Positions 26,064 through 34,982 are shown, numbered from the stretch's first letter. The stretch is 64,000 bases of DNA from Adlercreutzia faecimuris (GCF_022669055.1 NZ_JAJMLW010000002.1:62001-126000); one strand, 5' to 3'. The notes: generated from the letters alone by a model not told the origin. Numbers and translations are program-made.

Positions 26064-26993
26064 CTAGTTCAGGAAGTCCTCGAGGATCTCCTGCTCGGCC
26101 TCCTCCTCGGTGAGCCCGAGGGTCATCAGCTTCACGATCTGGTCGCCGGCGATCTTGCCGATGGCCGCCTCGTGGACGAGCATGGCGTCCTCGCTGGCCG
26201 CCTCGATGCCGGGGATGGCCTTCACCTTGGCGTTGCCCATGATGATGGCGTCGCACTGGACGTGGCCGCGGCAGGCCGCCTCGCCGATGACGAGCGGGTT
26301 GAACACCTGCACCGAGTCATCCTGGGCCACCGAGCGCGAGATCACCTGCACCGACGACCCCTCGCCCTTGAGCTCCACCTTCATGTTGGACTCGGCCGTC
26401 TGGCGGTCGTGGGTGAGCAGCTTCTCGACCAGCACGAGCTTGGCGTCGGCGCCCAGCTCGGCGTTGGTGTCGCGCACCGTGGAGGTGACGCCGCGCAGCT
26501 GCACCATCTCCATCTCGCAGTAGGCGCCCTCCTCGAGGTAGACGTTGGTGGTGGGGTTGAGGATGCGCTCACCGGTGCCCTCGCCCTCGCCGTAATGCTT
26601 CTCGACGTAGACCACGCGGCTGTTCTTGCCGCAGTAGAAGCTGTGGATGCCGTCGTGCTCGGAGGCCTGGTCGCTGTGGTTGTGGATGCCGCAGCCGGCC
26701 ACGATCTTCACGTCGCAGTCCTCGCCGATGTAGAAGGTGTTGTACACGACGTCCTTGAGCCCCGACTGGGTGACGATGACGGGGATGTAGACGGTCTCGC
26801 CCTTGGTGCCCGGGGCGATGCGGATGTCGATGCCGGGGACGTCGGTCTTGGTGGATATCTCGATGAACGCCGAGGAGTGGCGCTCCACCAGCTCGCCGTC
26901 CTTGCGGATGTTGAAGGCGCCCTTGGGCATGCCGTGGAGGTTCGCGATCTCCGCGAGCAGCCCCTCGTCGATGGGGGAAAGGTCAACGGCCAT
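26064..26993 (-). CDS. SufB/SufD-like scaffold of a minimal Suf (SMS) Fe-S system
   Basis: This 309-residue protein is a short SufB/D beta-helix protein, well below SufB (about 490) or SufD (about 420). It contains GCGIHNHSDQASEHDGIHSFYCGKNSRVVYVEKHYGEG, then PTTNVYLEEGAYCEMEMVQL, and ends with the typical LTEEEAEQEILEDFLN. With the adjacent SufC-like ATPase it forms a two-gene set like the SMS (SmsCB) systems known from archaea and some anaerobic bacteria, thought to assemble Fe-S clusters. No SufS, SufU or full SufBD is nearby. AAGGAG precedes the ATG. It lies 39 bp downstream of the ATPase gene. Confidence 0.9.
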   Translation of the reverse strand: MAVDLSPIDEGLLAEIANLHGMPKGAFNIRKDGELVERHSSAFIEISTKTDVPGIDIRIAPGTKGETVYIPVIVTQSGLKDVVYNTFYIGEDCDVKIVAGCGIHNHSDQASEHDGIHSFYCGKNSRVVYVEKHYGEGEGTGERILNPTTNVYLEEGAYCEMEMVQLRGVTSTVRDTNAELGADAKLVLVEKLLTHDRQTAESNMKVELKGEGSSVQVISRSVAQDDSVQVFNPLVIGEAACRGHVQCDAIIMGNAKVKAIPGIEAASEDAMLVHEAAIGKIAGDQIVKLMTLGLTEEEAEQEILEDFLN

Positions 26994-27032
26994 GGTTGTC
27001 TCCTTCTAGGGGGAAGCGTGCGCGGGCGTCCG

Positions 27033-27812
27033 CTAGCACGTGGTGGGAATCTCGGTCAGGTGCAGCTCGGTGGGGGTGGACAGCGGGCAGCCGTAGTCGT
27101 CGAGGCCGCGCGCCGCGAAGCCGAGCTTGGGCATGAGCTCCTCGGGCGTGCCCGTCTCGACCACCTGGCCGTTGCGCAAAAGCACGATCTCGTCGGCCAG
27201 CTGGATGATGCGCTCCTGGTGCGAGATGATGACGATGGAGCGGCCGTCGCGCGCGGCGTGGATGTCGCGGAACGTCTCGGTGAGGCGGTCGAAGCTCCAC
27301 AGGTCGATGCCGGCCTCGGGCTCGTCGTAGATGGCCAGCTTCGGGTCGCGGGCCAGGATGGTGGCGATCTCGATGCGCTTGACCTCACCGCCCGACAGCG
27401 ACTTGTCCACCTCGCGGGTGAGGTAGCTGGCCGAGCACAGGCCCACCTTCGCCAGGTACTCGTTGCAGGCGAGCATGGGCAGCTTCCTGCCGGCGGCGAT
27501 GTCGAGCAGCTTCTTCACGGTCATGCCCTTGAAGCGGGCCGGCTGCTGGAAGCCGTAGCCGATGCCGAGGCGGGCGCGCTCGGTGATGGGCAGGGCGGTG
27601 ATGTCCTGCCCATCGAACAGGATCTGGCCGCTCGTGGGCGTCTCGATGCCCATGATGAGCTTGGCCAGGGTGGACTTGCCCCCGCCGTTGGGGCCGGTGA
27701 TGACCGTGAAGCGGTCGTCGCCGATGGAGAGCGACAGGTCGTCGATGATGCGCTTCACGTCCCCGTCGGGGCCGGAGGGCACCTCGAACACGAGGTTCTT
27801 CAGCTCTAGCAT
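27033..27812 (-). CDS. SufC-like ATPase of the minimal Suf system
   Basis: This 259-residue ABC-type ATPase powers Fe-S assembly with the SufB-like partner. It shows Walker A GPNGGGKST near residue 41, Q-loop FQQPARFKGM, signature LSGGE, Walker B LAIYDEPEAGID and the H-loop IISHQ, all typical of SufC. The last 25 residues (GCPLSTPTELHLTEIPTTC) extend past SufC and contain two cysteines. It has no signal or membrane segment. First gene of the two-gene operon with its own promoter. Confidence 0.9.
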   Translation of the reverse strand: MLELKNLVFEVPSGPDGDVKRIIDDLSLSIGDDRFTVITGPNGGGKSTLAKLIMGIETPTSGQILFDGQDITALPITERARLGIGYGFQQPARFKGMTVKKLLDIAAGRKLPMLACNEYLAKVGLCSASYLTREVDKSLSGGEVKRIEIATILARDPKLAIYDEPEAGIDLWSFDRLTETFRDIHAARDGRSIVIISHQERIIQLADEIVLLRNGQVVETGTPEELMPKLGFAARGLDDYGCPLSTPTELHLTEIPTTC

Positions 27813-27918
27813 GTTCCATGTCTCCGATCGTTCAGGCGCGCCGCCCTCGTCGAAAGCGCGGGCGCCCCGCTGGGGGACGCCCGTCGGCGCGCGGCACGTG
27901 ATCCAGGTTTCCCTGGCT

Positions 27919-27946
27919 ATTGTAGCCGTCCGCGGCGAATTGCAAA
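27919..27946 (-). promoter_or_regulatory. Promoter of the minimal suf operon
   Basis: On the minus strand TTTGCA (27941-27946), 16-bp spacer, TACAAT (27919-27924), about 107 bases before the start codon. Confidence 0.5.
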
Positions 27947-27959
27947 GGGGGTTTCTCCG

Positions 27960-30929
27960 CTAGCCGTTCAGCAGGTCGACCACCGTGAAGTCGAGGCCCG
28001 ACTGCTCGATGAGGGAGCGGTTGCCCACGGTGCACACCAGCTGCTCGTCGGTGGCGCGGGTGATGGCCGGCCCCAGCTCGCGCACCTGCTCGGGCGTGGC
28101 GGCGATGACCTCCGAGCGCACGCGGGCGCGCTGCTCGGGGGTGAAGTGCGAGAAGAACTGGCCGTCCTGGCGCCGCATGAGCTCGCGTGCCTTGAGCGGC
28201 ACGTCGATGCCGGCGATGGTGGACACCACGTAGCCGTCCATCTCGGCCGGCGTGGGGTCGAAGTCCGCCACCCAGCCCCCGGCGCCCTCGAAGCGGGCCA
28301 CCGTCTCGTCGATGTGCGGGTCGCGGTAGGAGTAGAAGCGCATCGAGCCGGGGCGCGTCATCTGGAAGCCGGCGCCGTAGGCCCCGCCCTTCACGCGCAC
28401 CTCGTTCCACAGGTAGTCGTAGGACAGCGCGCGGCTGGCCAGCATCCAGATGCCGGTGAAGGGGCCGTCGAAGAGGCGGCGGTCGTAGCCCATGGCGGTG
28501 TAGGTGACGTCGCTGGGCACGACGAAGGCCTCGCGGCGCGGCACCGGCTCGGCGGCGATGAGGCGGGCGGCCACTCCGGCGTCGGAGAGCCCGAGCCGGC
28601 CGCCGGCGGCCCAGTAGCGGTCGAGGTCGTCGTCGGTGCCGGCGAAGCTCAGGATGCAGCCGTCGTCGGCGAACAGGCGCGCGCTGATGTCGCGCAGCGT
28701 GGCCTCCAGCTCGTCGGCGCGCTCGTCGAAATGCTCGATGAGGTCGCGGAGGAAGCGGTAGAAGTCCATGCCGCCCATCTGCTCGCGCACCACGGCGGCG
28801 GGCAGGTAGTAGGAGGCGACGCGCGCCATGGCCGAGCTGTGGCCGGCGTTGGCGATGCCCTGCTCCATGGTGACGCGCTTCTGGTTGAGGATGTCGAGGA
28901 TCTTGGCGTGGTCCGAGAAGTCGGTCTCGGAGAGGATCTCGTCGGGCAGCGACGCGCAGTAGCCGGCGTTCTCGGAGAGGGCCGAGGTGCTGGCCACGAA
29001 CTTCGCGGTGTAGGCGGTGCGCTCGACGGCGTCCTCGTGGACCTCGGTGAAGAACGACAGGTTGCCGAGGCGCGACTGGGCCAGGGTGTCGATCTCGGCG
29101 GCCGTGCGGTGCGCCGTGGGGAGCTTGCCGAGCACCATGGCGAGCACCGTGGCGTAGGGCAGCTCCTCGAAGGTGAGCCGCGACAGGTCGAAGTAGCGGT
29201 AGGCGAACACGAGCCCGCGGGTGTGCAGGTCGTGGCGCAGGCACGGCACCGGGGTGTGGCGCGAGGTCATGCCGTAGAAGGGCTCCTCGGGCGCGTCGGC
29301 CAGGTCGGCCACGGTGAGGGCCGGCAGGCAGGCGAGGGCCTCCGGTGGGTCGGGGCGCTCCTGGACGGCGCGCAGGGCGTCTACGGCCCGCCGCACGGCG
29401 TCCAGGTCGTCCTCGCCCATGCCGGCCTCGAGCGCGGCGAGCCGCTCGCGCAGGGCGGCGTCGCCGTCGCCCTCGACGGGGACGAGCTCGACTGAGGCGC
29501 GGTGCGGGTTGTCCAGGAGCAGCTCGCGCAGGAGCCGCTCGAACCACCCCTCGGCCAGCTTGGCCCGCAGGGCGGCGAAGGCGTCCTCGTAGCGCAGGTA
29601 GGCGCAGGCGTCATCGTCGTCGTAGAGCCAGCCGGACAGGGCCGACATGGCCAGCAGCACGCCGTCGGGGTAGCCGAAGTTGCGCTCGCGCATGACGAAC
29701 TCGGCATGGGAGAGCGCCGCGTCGATGAGGGCGCGGTCGAGCCCGCCGCCGGCCAGCCGCGCCGCCTCGGCCGCGACGAGGGCCTCGAGGCGCTCCAGGG
29801 CGTCCGGGGCGCGCAGCCCCTTGAGCTCGATGACGGCGAAGGGCTGGGCGACGGCGTCGGCGAGGAAGCCCGAGGCGTCGTCGGCCAGGCCGGCGTCGAG
29901 GATGGCGCGCTTGAGGGGCGCCTCGTTGGAGCCCATGAGGGCGTCGAGCAGGATGTCGGCGGCCAGCACCCGCTCGCGGTCGGCGGCCCGGCCCACGACG
30001 AGGCCGAGGGCGCAGGCGGCGTTCTCGGGTGCGGTGGCCATCTCGCGGCGCACGCCGCGGGCCTCGACGGGCGCCTGCTCGCCGAGGGGGTTGGGCGCGC
30101 CCGCCCCGCGGGGGCTCGCGGCCAGAGGCGCGAGGTAGCCGTCGTCGATGAGGGCGAGGAAGGCGTCGAGGTCGAGGTCGCCGTAGAGCGTGAGGTAGCA
30201 GTTGGACGGCTGGTAGTGGCGCGCGTGGGCGTCGAGGAAGCCCTCGAAGGTGAGCGTGGGGATGGCCTCGGGCGTGCCGCCGGACTCGAAGCGGTAGGTG
30301 GTGTCGGGGAACAGCGCCGCCGACAGGGCGTCGTAGAGCACCGAGTCGGGGTCGGACAGCGCCCCCTTCATCTCGTTGAAGACCACGCCGTTGTAGGCGA
30401 GGCGCGGCCGTCCGGGCCCCGCCGGATCCGCGCCGTCGCCGGGCGCGCCGTCGGCGTCGACGAGCTCGAGGTGCCAGCCCTCCTGCTCGAAGGTGGTGCG
30501 CTTGTCGTAGATGGCCGGGCGGAACACGGCGTCGAGGTAGACGTCGGCCAGGTTGAGCAGGTCGCGCTCGTTGGTGGAGGCCACCGGGTACATGGTCTTG
30601 TCGGGGAAGGTCATGGCGTTGAGGAACGTCTGCATGGACCCCTTGAGCAGGTTGACGAAGGGCTCCTTGACGGGGAACTTCTCCGACCCGCACAGGACCG
30701 AGTGCTCCAGGATGTGGAACACGCCGGTGTCGTCGGCGGCGGGGGTCTTGAAGGAGACGGAGAACGCCTTGTTGGCGTCGTCGTTGCGCAGGTAGAGCAG
30801 GCGCGCGCCGGTCGCGTCGTGGCGCAGGGTGAGGGCGGTGCCCTCGATCTCGGGGAGCTCCTGCTGGTCGACGGGGGAGAACCCGTGCCGGCGGGCCGTC
30901 TCGAGGACGGCGGGATCGAACGTGGTCAT
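27960..30929 (-). CDS. M16C family (presequence-protease-like) metallopeptidase
   Basis: This 989-residue single-chain M16 peptidase has the inverted zinc motif HILEH (His72, Glu75, His76) followed by SVLCGSEKFPVKEPFVNLLKGSMQTFLNAMTFPDKTMYP. Residues about 470-530 are the coiled M16C-associated region, and the C-terminal half repeats the fold without a zinc site (FHNVE-like motif absent). Length matches PreP/SPPase-type enzymes that degrade short peptides in a closed chamber. No signal peptide, so cytosolic. GAAAGG precedes the ATG. Transcribed toward the suf operon but separated from it by 147 bp. Confidence 0.92.
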   Translation of the reverse strand: MTTFDPAVLETARRHGFSPVDQQELPEIEGTALTLRHDATGARLLYLRNDDANKAFSVSFKTPAADDTGVFHILEHSVLCGSEKFPVKEPFVNLLKGSMQTFLNAMTFPDKTMYPVASTNERDLLNLADVYLDAVFRPAIYDKRTTFEQEGWHLELVDADGAPGDGADPAGPGRPRLAYNGVVFNEMKGALSDPDSVLYDALSAALFPDTTYRFESGGTPEAIPTLTFEGFLDAHARHYQPSNCYLTLYGDLDLDAFLALIDDGYLAPLAASPRGAGAPNPLGEQAPVEARGVRREMATAPENAACALGLVVGRAADRERVLAADILLDALMGSNEAPLKRAILDAGLADDASGFLADAVAQPFAVIELKGLRAPDALERLEALVAAEAARLAGGGLDRALIDAALSHAEFVMRERNFGYPDGVLLAMSALSGWLYDDDDACAYLRYEDAFAALRAKLAEGWFERLLRELLLDNPHRASVELVPVEGDGDAALRERLAALEAGMGEDDLDAVRRAVDALRAVQERPDPPEALACLPALTVADLADAPEEPFYGMTSRHTPVPCLRHDLHTRGLVFAYRYFDLSRLTFEELPYATVLAMVLGKLPTAHRTAAEIDTLAQSRLGNLSFFTEVHEDAVERTAYTAKFVASTSALSENAGYCASLPDEILSETDFSDHAKILDILNQKRVTMEQGIANAGHSSAMARVASYYLPAAVVREQMGGMDFYRFLRDLIEHFDERADELEATLRDISARLFADDGCILSFAGTDDDLDRYWAAGGRLGLSDAGVAARLIAAEPVPRREAFVVPSDVTYTAMGYDRRLFDGPFTGIWMLASRALSYDYLWNEVRVKGGAYGAGFQMTRPGSMRFYSYRDPHIDETVARFEGAGGWVADFDPTPAEMDGYVVSTIAGIDVPLKARELMRRQDGQFFSHFTPEQRARVRSEVIAATPEQVRELGPAITRATDEQLVCTVGNRSLIEQSGLDFTVVDLLNG

Positions 30930-31269
30930 GATGAGCCTTTCGCGCGTTGGCGTCTTGCCGGACCTGTTGGAGCGTGCGGTGCTAAGACGTGTCGGGTGTG
31001 CGGTGGAGCGGGGTGATGCGGTGACGTGCGTGACGTGCGTTGCGTGCTCTCAGGTGGGCGCGGTGCGGCCCAGGTGACTTGAGAGACATTCTACTCGTTC
31101 ACCGTGCTTTATAACACGTGGAGCGAACTCCAAGTTGAAGAAATGCCATCCGGGCGAAACATCCACACACCGGCCCGGCGGGTGGCCCGCGGCGTGGGGA
31201 TTTCCCGGAATGGGGCGCCCGGCGCGCCCGGCGCGGTATAATGCCCCGGTTAGGAGAAAGGACGGCGGC
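30930..31269. other. Divergent intergenic region of M16 peptidase and small membrane protein
   Basis: Holds short direct repeats (gacgtgcgt twice near 31023-31040), an inverted repeat TGGAG-CGAA-CTCCA at 31119-31132 that could be an operator, AT-richer sequence near 31090-31115 suited to a minus-strand promoter, and a plus-strand -10 at 31237. No gene seen. Confidence 0.4.
31237..31242 (+). promoter_or_regulatory. -10 element of the tail-anchored protein gene
   Basis: TATAAT 27 bases before the ATG; no -35. Confidence 0.45.
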
Positions 31270-31602
31270 ATGACCGAGGCCCAGAGGTACTCCCATATAA
31301 AGGTGAGCGACGTCGACGACGACATCGTCATCCAGGCGGGCGCCGTGGGCGGCCCCGTGCCCCGCGCCGGCGACGCGCCCGCGCCCGCCCCGGCCCCCGA
31401 CGCCGCGCCGGCCCCCGAGGAGGCCCCGGTCCCGGCGGGAAAACCCCGCCCTGCGCCGCGCGCGCCCAAGGCGGACGCCTACCGCGAGACCACGCTGGAG
31501 GACCTGGAGTCCTCCAAGATGGGCACCGCCCAGAAGGCGGTCATCGTGCTGGCGGTCCTCGGCGTCATCGCCTTCGCCGTCTGGTACTGCCTGCTGAGGT
31601 AG
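31270..31602 (+). CDS. Small tail-anchored membrane protein, function unknown
   Basis: This 110-residue protein has an acidic N-terminus (KVSDVDDDIVIQAG), a Pro/Ala-rich linker at residues 35-65, a basic-acidic helix (YRETTLEDLESSKMG) and one C-terminal membrane helix (AVIVLAVLGVIAFAVWYCLL), ending at the membrane. I do not recognise a family. AGGAG and AGGACGG lie upstream of the ATG. It is 45 bp before another single-pass membrane protein and probably shares its transcript. Confidence 0.7.
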   Translation: MTEAQRYSHIKVSDVDDDIVIQAGAVGGPVPRAGDAPAPAPAPDAAPAPEEAPVPAGKPRPAPRAPKADAYRETTLEDLESSKMGTAQKAVIVLAVLGVIAFAVWYCLLR

Positions 31603-31647
31603 GCCGCCCGCGGCCGCCCCGCACCCCGAGGAAAAAGGAACGGACCC

Positions 31648-32829
31648 ATGCCCAAACGAACCAGAGACGAAGCCAACGGCACCCCCGACGAGGCCCCCCT
31701 CGGCCTCACCCAGGCCTTCGAGGCCCCCTCCGACGACGCCCTCGTGGACGCCCGCGCCCGCCGGCGCCGGCCCACGTCGTGCGACGCCCCCGACGGCGCC
31801 CCCATGGGGCTCACCGAGGCGTTCTCGCCCGTGGTCCCGTCGTGCCGCGAGGAGGACGCGGGCGACGCGTGGATGCCCGACGACGCCGACTGGTCGGCGC
31901 CGGCCCCGGGCGAGCTGCCCCCGGCCCCCGAGGTGGACGGCGAGCCCGGCGCCGAGGACCGCCCGCGCGGCCGCCACGGCCGCCACGGCAGGGCCGCCCA
32001 CACCGGCGCGCCCGAGGCGGGCGGCCGGCGCGGGGACGAGGAGGTTCCCGCCTACCTGCGCAAGTCGCGCCGCATGCGCCGCATCCTCATCGCCGTGTCC
32101 GTCGTGCTCGTGCTGCTGCTGGCCGCCGGCGCCTACTTCACCGTGCAGCTGGTGAAGGTGGCCGAGACCTCGGCGTCCCAGCAGGCCCAGACCCACCAGG
32201 ACCAGCAGCAGGCCGCCACGCTCGACGCCGATAACACCTCCGACGCCTCCACGGCCACGGCCAAGAAGACCACGGTGCCCAACCTCGTGGCGCTGCTCGG
32301 CATGGGGCAGGACGAGGCCGTCGAGTACCTGGCCCACGGGGCCCAGGTGTCCAGCTCGCGCGAGGTGAACGAGGAGGACAACCCCATCAGGCTCGAGGTG
32401 CGCGTGGCGCTCACCTCCGAGCCGGCCGACGTCCGCACGGGCACGCCGACGGTCTACCTGGGCCTGGACGAGGCCGGCCTGGTCGTCCAGGCGGGCTACT
32501 CCACCTCCACCACCTCGCTGGGGTACGGCTCGCTCAGCTTCTCGGACGCCGTGCGCAACGAGGCCATCATCGAGAAGACCCTGGCCGAGGCCGGCGTCGA
32601 CGTGGCGCCCGGCAGCGTGGAGCTGCCCGAGGACAAGGCGAGCTACTCCACCTACGACACCGACGGCAAGACCCTCATCAAGGAGTACTGCTCGTTCTCC
32701 GGCCCGGCGGAGGGCGAGGGCGCCGTGCGCGAGTGGTCGGCGGTGCTGTCCTACGACTACACCATGGCCAACGCCACCGGCAACCTGGCCGACACGGTGC
32801 GCACCATCTACGTGTACGTGAACGCCTAG
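31648..32829 (+). CDS. Single-pass membrane protein with a PASTA-like extracellular part
   Basis: This 393-residue protein has a cytoplasmic N-terminus with two short repeats, PLGLTQAFEAP (residues 17-27) and PMGLTEAFSP (residues 51-61), then an Arg-rich region and one membrane helix near residues 147-169. Outside, the segment VPNLVALLGMGQDEAVEYL resembles the start of a PASTA domain, which binds cell-wall fragments in Ser/Thr kinases, although no kinase is present here. The remainder is a beta-rich domain of unknown family. The GLT(Q/E)AF repeats may be docking or phosphorylation sites. Function unknown. Confidence 0.72.
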   Translation: MPKRTRDEANGTPDEAPLGLTQAFEAPSDDALVDARARRRRPTSCDAPDGAPMGLTEAFSPVVPSCREEDAGDAWMPDDADWSAPAPGELPPAPEVDGEPGAEDRPRGRHGRHGRAAHTGAPEAGGRRGDEEVPAYLRKSRRMRRILIAVSVVLVLLLAAGAYFTVQLVKVAETSASQQAQTHQDQQQAATLDADNTSDASTATAKKTTVPNLVALLGMGQDEAVEYLAHGAQVSSSREVNEEDNPIRLEVRVALTSEPADVRTGTPTVYLGLDEAGLVVQAGYSTSTTSLGYGSLSFSDAVRNEAIIEKTLAEAGVDVAPGSVELPEDKASYSTYDTDGKTLIKEYCSFSGPAEGEGAVREWSAVLSYDYTMANATGNLADTVRTIYVYVNA

Positions 32830-32890
32830 GCGCCCCGCGGTGCGGCCCGCGGGGCCGTCCGGCTCCTCGCGGGGCGCGCCCCATTTTTCC
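32830..32890 (+). terminator. Probable terminator before rplS
   Basis: GCGCCCCGCG after the stop can pair with CGCGGGGCGC 45 bases later, followed by ccccattttt. Long loop, so moderate support. Confidence 0.5.
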
Positions 32891-32891
32891 C

Positions 32892-32920
32892 TTGCATAAC
32901 GGGAGAGGGGGCGATATACT
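32892..32920 (+). promoter_or_regulatory. rplS promoter
   Basis: TTGCAT (32892-32897), 17-bp spacer, TATACT (32915-32920). The leader of about 60 bases contains a small GTCT/AGAC hairpin. Confidence 0.75.
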
Positions 32921-32988
32921 ATCAAATCGCGTCTTTATGCAGACGGTACCCAAGGGTCAGACATAGGCAGTATATAGAAGGAATCGAC

Positions 32989-33336
32989 ATGGACATCATT
33001 CGCGCTATCGAGCAGCAGCAGATCAAGCAGGACCTCCCTGAGTTCAACGTGGGCGACAACGTGAAGGTCCATTACCGCATCACCGAGGGCAACCGCGAGC
33101 GCATCCAGGTGTTCCAGGGCGACGTCATCCGCCGCCAGGGCGCCTCGAGCCGCGAGACCTTCACCGTCCGCAAGATCAGCTTCTCCGTGGGCGTCGAGCG
33201 CACCTTCCCCGTGCACTCCCCGAAGATCGAGAAGATCGAAGTCGTCCGCCGCGGCGACGTGCGCCGCGCCAAGCTGTACTACCTGCGCGACAAGGTGGGC
33301 AAGGCCGCCAAGATCAAGGAGAAGGCGTACCGCTAG
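32989..33336 (+). CDS. rplS: 50S ribosomal protein L19
   Basis: This 115-residue protein lies at the 30S/50S interface. It has the family run [51 protein letters not shown] and [24 protein letters not shown] precedes the ATG. It has its own good promoter and terminator. In many Gram-positives lepB follows; here rnhB comes directly. Confidence 0.97.
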   Translation: MDIIRAIEQQQIKQDLPEFNVGDNVKVHYRITEGNRERIQVFQGDVIRRQGASSRETFTVRKISFSVGVERTFPVHSPKIEKIEVVRRGDVRRAKLYYLRDKVGKAAKIKEKAYR

Positions 33337-33365
33337 GACGCGGCTTCTCAGAGCTGAGCAAGACC

Positions 33366-33391
33366 GAAGGGGCCCGCGGGCCCCTTCTTCG
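33366..33391 (+). terminator. rplS terminator
   Basis: A near-perfect palindrome GAAGGGGCCC/GGGCCCCTTC with a 2-base loop, followed by ttcgt. Confidence 0.8.
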
Positions 33392-33410
33392 TATGCGGAG
33401 GGAGGCGCCG

Positions 33411-34199
33411 ATGCAGGGCGAGACGGTCGCGGAGGTGAGGGCGCGGCTCCAGCGGGCCGACGAGGGGGAGTTCGCCGTGCTGGAGCGGGCGCTCGTCGCC
33501 GACGGGCGCAAGGGGGTGCGCGCCGCCGTGGAGGCGGCCCGGCGCCGGCTGGCGGCCGAGGCCGCCGAGCGGGAGAGGCTCGCGGGCCTCTACGGCTTCG
33601 AGCGGGCGCTCGCCGACGCCCGGGGCGCCTCGGTGGTGGTCGGGCTCGACGAGGTGGGCCGCGGGCCCCTGGCCGGGCCCCTGGCCGTGGGCGCCGTCAT
33701 CCTGGGGCCGGGCGAGCCCATCGCGGGGCTCAACGACTCCAAGCAGCTGCGGCCCGAGGCGCGCGAGGCCGTGGCGGCCGAGGTGCGCGAGCGGGCGCTC
33801 GCCTGGGCGGTGCGCTACGTCGAGCCGGCCGAGATCGACGCCGCGGGCATGACGGCGTGCCTGGTCACCGCCTTCCGCCGCGCGCTCGCCGCGGTGGAGG
33901 AGACGGTGCGGGCCGACCTGGTGCTGCTCGACGGCAACCCCCTGCGCCTGGACCCGCGCGAGGCCAACGTCGTCAAGGGCGACGGGCGGTGCGCCTCCAT
34001 CGCGGCGGCGTCGGTGGTGGCGAAGGTGGAGCGCGACCGCCTCATGGAGGCCTACGACACGGAGTACCCGGGCTACGGGCTGGCGGAGAACAAGGGCTAC
34101 GCGAGTCCCTCCCACATCGCGGCCATCCGCGAGCACGGGCTCACGCCCATCCACCGCGCGTCGTTCTGCACCGCGTTCGCGCAGCCGACGCTGTTCTAG
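33411..34199 (+). CDS. rnhB: Ribonuclease HII
   Basis: This protein of about 262 residues removes RNA from RNA-DNA hybrids. It carries GLDEVGRGPLAGP (first two acidic residues), the LLDGN and DGRCASIAAASVVAKVERD motifs, and a YPGYGLAENKGYAS end. A helical N-terminal extension of about 70 residues precedes the catalytic core, as in many Gram-positive enzymes. I chose the ATG at 33411 because GGAGGGAGG lies 5 bases upstream; the ATG at 33393 is in frame. Followed by a terminator. Confidence 0.94.
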   Translation: MQGETVAEVRARLQRADEGEFAVLERALVADGRKGVRAAVEAARRRLAAEAAERERLAGLYGFERALADARGASVVVGLDEVGRGPLAGPLAVGAVILGPGEPIAGLNDSKQLRPEAREAVAAEVRERALAWAVRYVEPAEIDAAGMTACLVTAFRRALAAVEETVRADLVLLDGNPLRLDPREANVVKGDGRCASIAAASVVAKVERDRLMEAYDTEYPGYGLAENKGYASPSHIAAIREHGLTPIHRASFCTAFAQPTLF

Positions 34200-34237
34200 G
34201 GCCCGGCGCGCCCGGCGCGCGCGGACGGCCGCCTGAC

Positions 34238-34272
34238 GAGGGCGATCCCCGAGGGGGTCGCCCTCTTGCTTT
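34238..34272 (+). terminator. rnhB terminator
   Basis: An 8-bp stem GAGGGCGA/TCGCCCTC enclosing a further CCCC/GGGG pairing, then ttgcttt. Confidence 0.85.
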
Positions 34273-34550
34273 GCCCGCGGGGCGGGGCGGGCGCGCGGAC
34301 GCCCGGGGGCGCGGCAGGCGGGGCGCCCTCGGGCGGCGGGGGCGATGCCGCGCGGGCGCCCTCGGGCGGCGGGGGAGCGGCGCGCGCGACGCCGCGGGCC
34401 GCCGGGGGCGGCGCCGGCGCGGGCCTCGGACGAGGCGGGGCGGGCGCGCGGGGCGGCGCGCGGGGCGGCGGGGCGCCTCTCGCGGCGGCGCGGGGCGGTC
34501 GCAGCTGAGGCGCCGCCGCGGCGCCGTCGGGCCGCCGGGGGCGTCTAGGC
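34273..34550. repeat. Very GC-rich low-complexity repeat region
   Basis: Almost entirely G and C, with a near-exact 20-bp direct repeat (gcgccctcgggcggcggggg at about 34323 and 34359) and many ggcggggcgg-type iterations. Open frames here are compositional. No gene seen. Confidence 0.6.
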
Positions 34551-34580
34551 TTCCTCTCCACGACGACGAGAGGAGGGCCC

Positions 34581-34982
34581 ATGGCCGTCAAGGAGAGGGA
34601 GGGCGCCGCCCGGCGCGGCGTCCGCAACCGGGAGCTCGGCAGGCGCGGGGAGGACGCCGCGGCCAAGTTCCTGCACCGCCACGGCTACGACGTGGTGGAG
34701 CGCAACTGGACCTGCTTCGCGGGGGAGGCCGACATCATCGCGCGGGACGGGGACACGCTCGTGTTCGTGGAGGTGAAGACGCGGCGGGGCACCGACCACG
34801 GGTTCCCCGGCGAGGCGGTGGGCCCGGCCAAGCGCGAGCGCTACGAGCGCATCGCGCTGGCCTACGCGACCGAGCGGGGGATGGACGGCGCCCTCGTGCG
34901 CTTCGACGTGGTGTCCATCGTGGTGACGTCGGCGGGCCGCGCGGTGGTGCGCCACCACATCAACGCCTTCGACGCCCTATGA
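34581..34982 (+). CDS. yraN: YraN family endonuclease-fold protein (UPF0102)
   Basis: This 133-residue protein has ELGRRGEDAAAKFLHRHGYDVVERNW, then GEADIIARDGDTLVFVEVKTRRG, the PD-(D/E)xK nuclease-like core of the YraN family, role uncertain. It sits in the classic rnhB-yraN-yifB-dprA order. AGGAGGG precedes the ATG. Its stop overlaps the start of the next gene (ATGA). Confidence 0.95.
   Translation: MAVKEREGAARRGVRNRELGRRGEDAAAKFLHRHGYDVVERNWTCFAGEADIIARDGDTLVFVEVKTRRGTDHGFPGEAVGPAKRERYERIALAYATERGMDGALVRFDVVSIVVTSAGRAVVRHHINAFDAL

Noticed and set aside
34273-34550. Gly/Ala/Arg-rich protein between rnhB and yraN
   Set aside because: Low-complexity repeats open in several frames on both strands.
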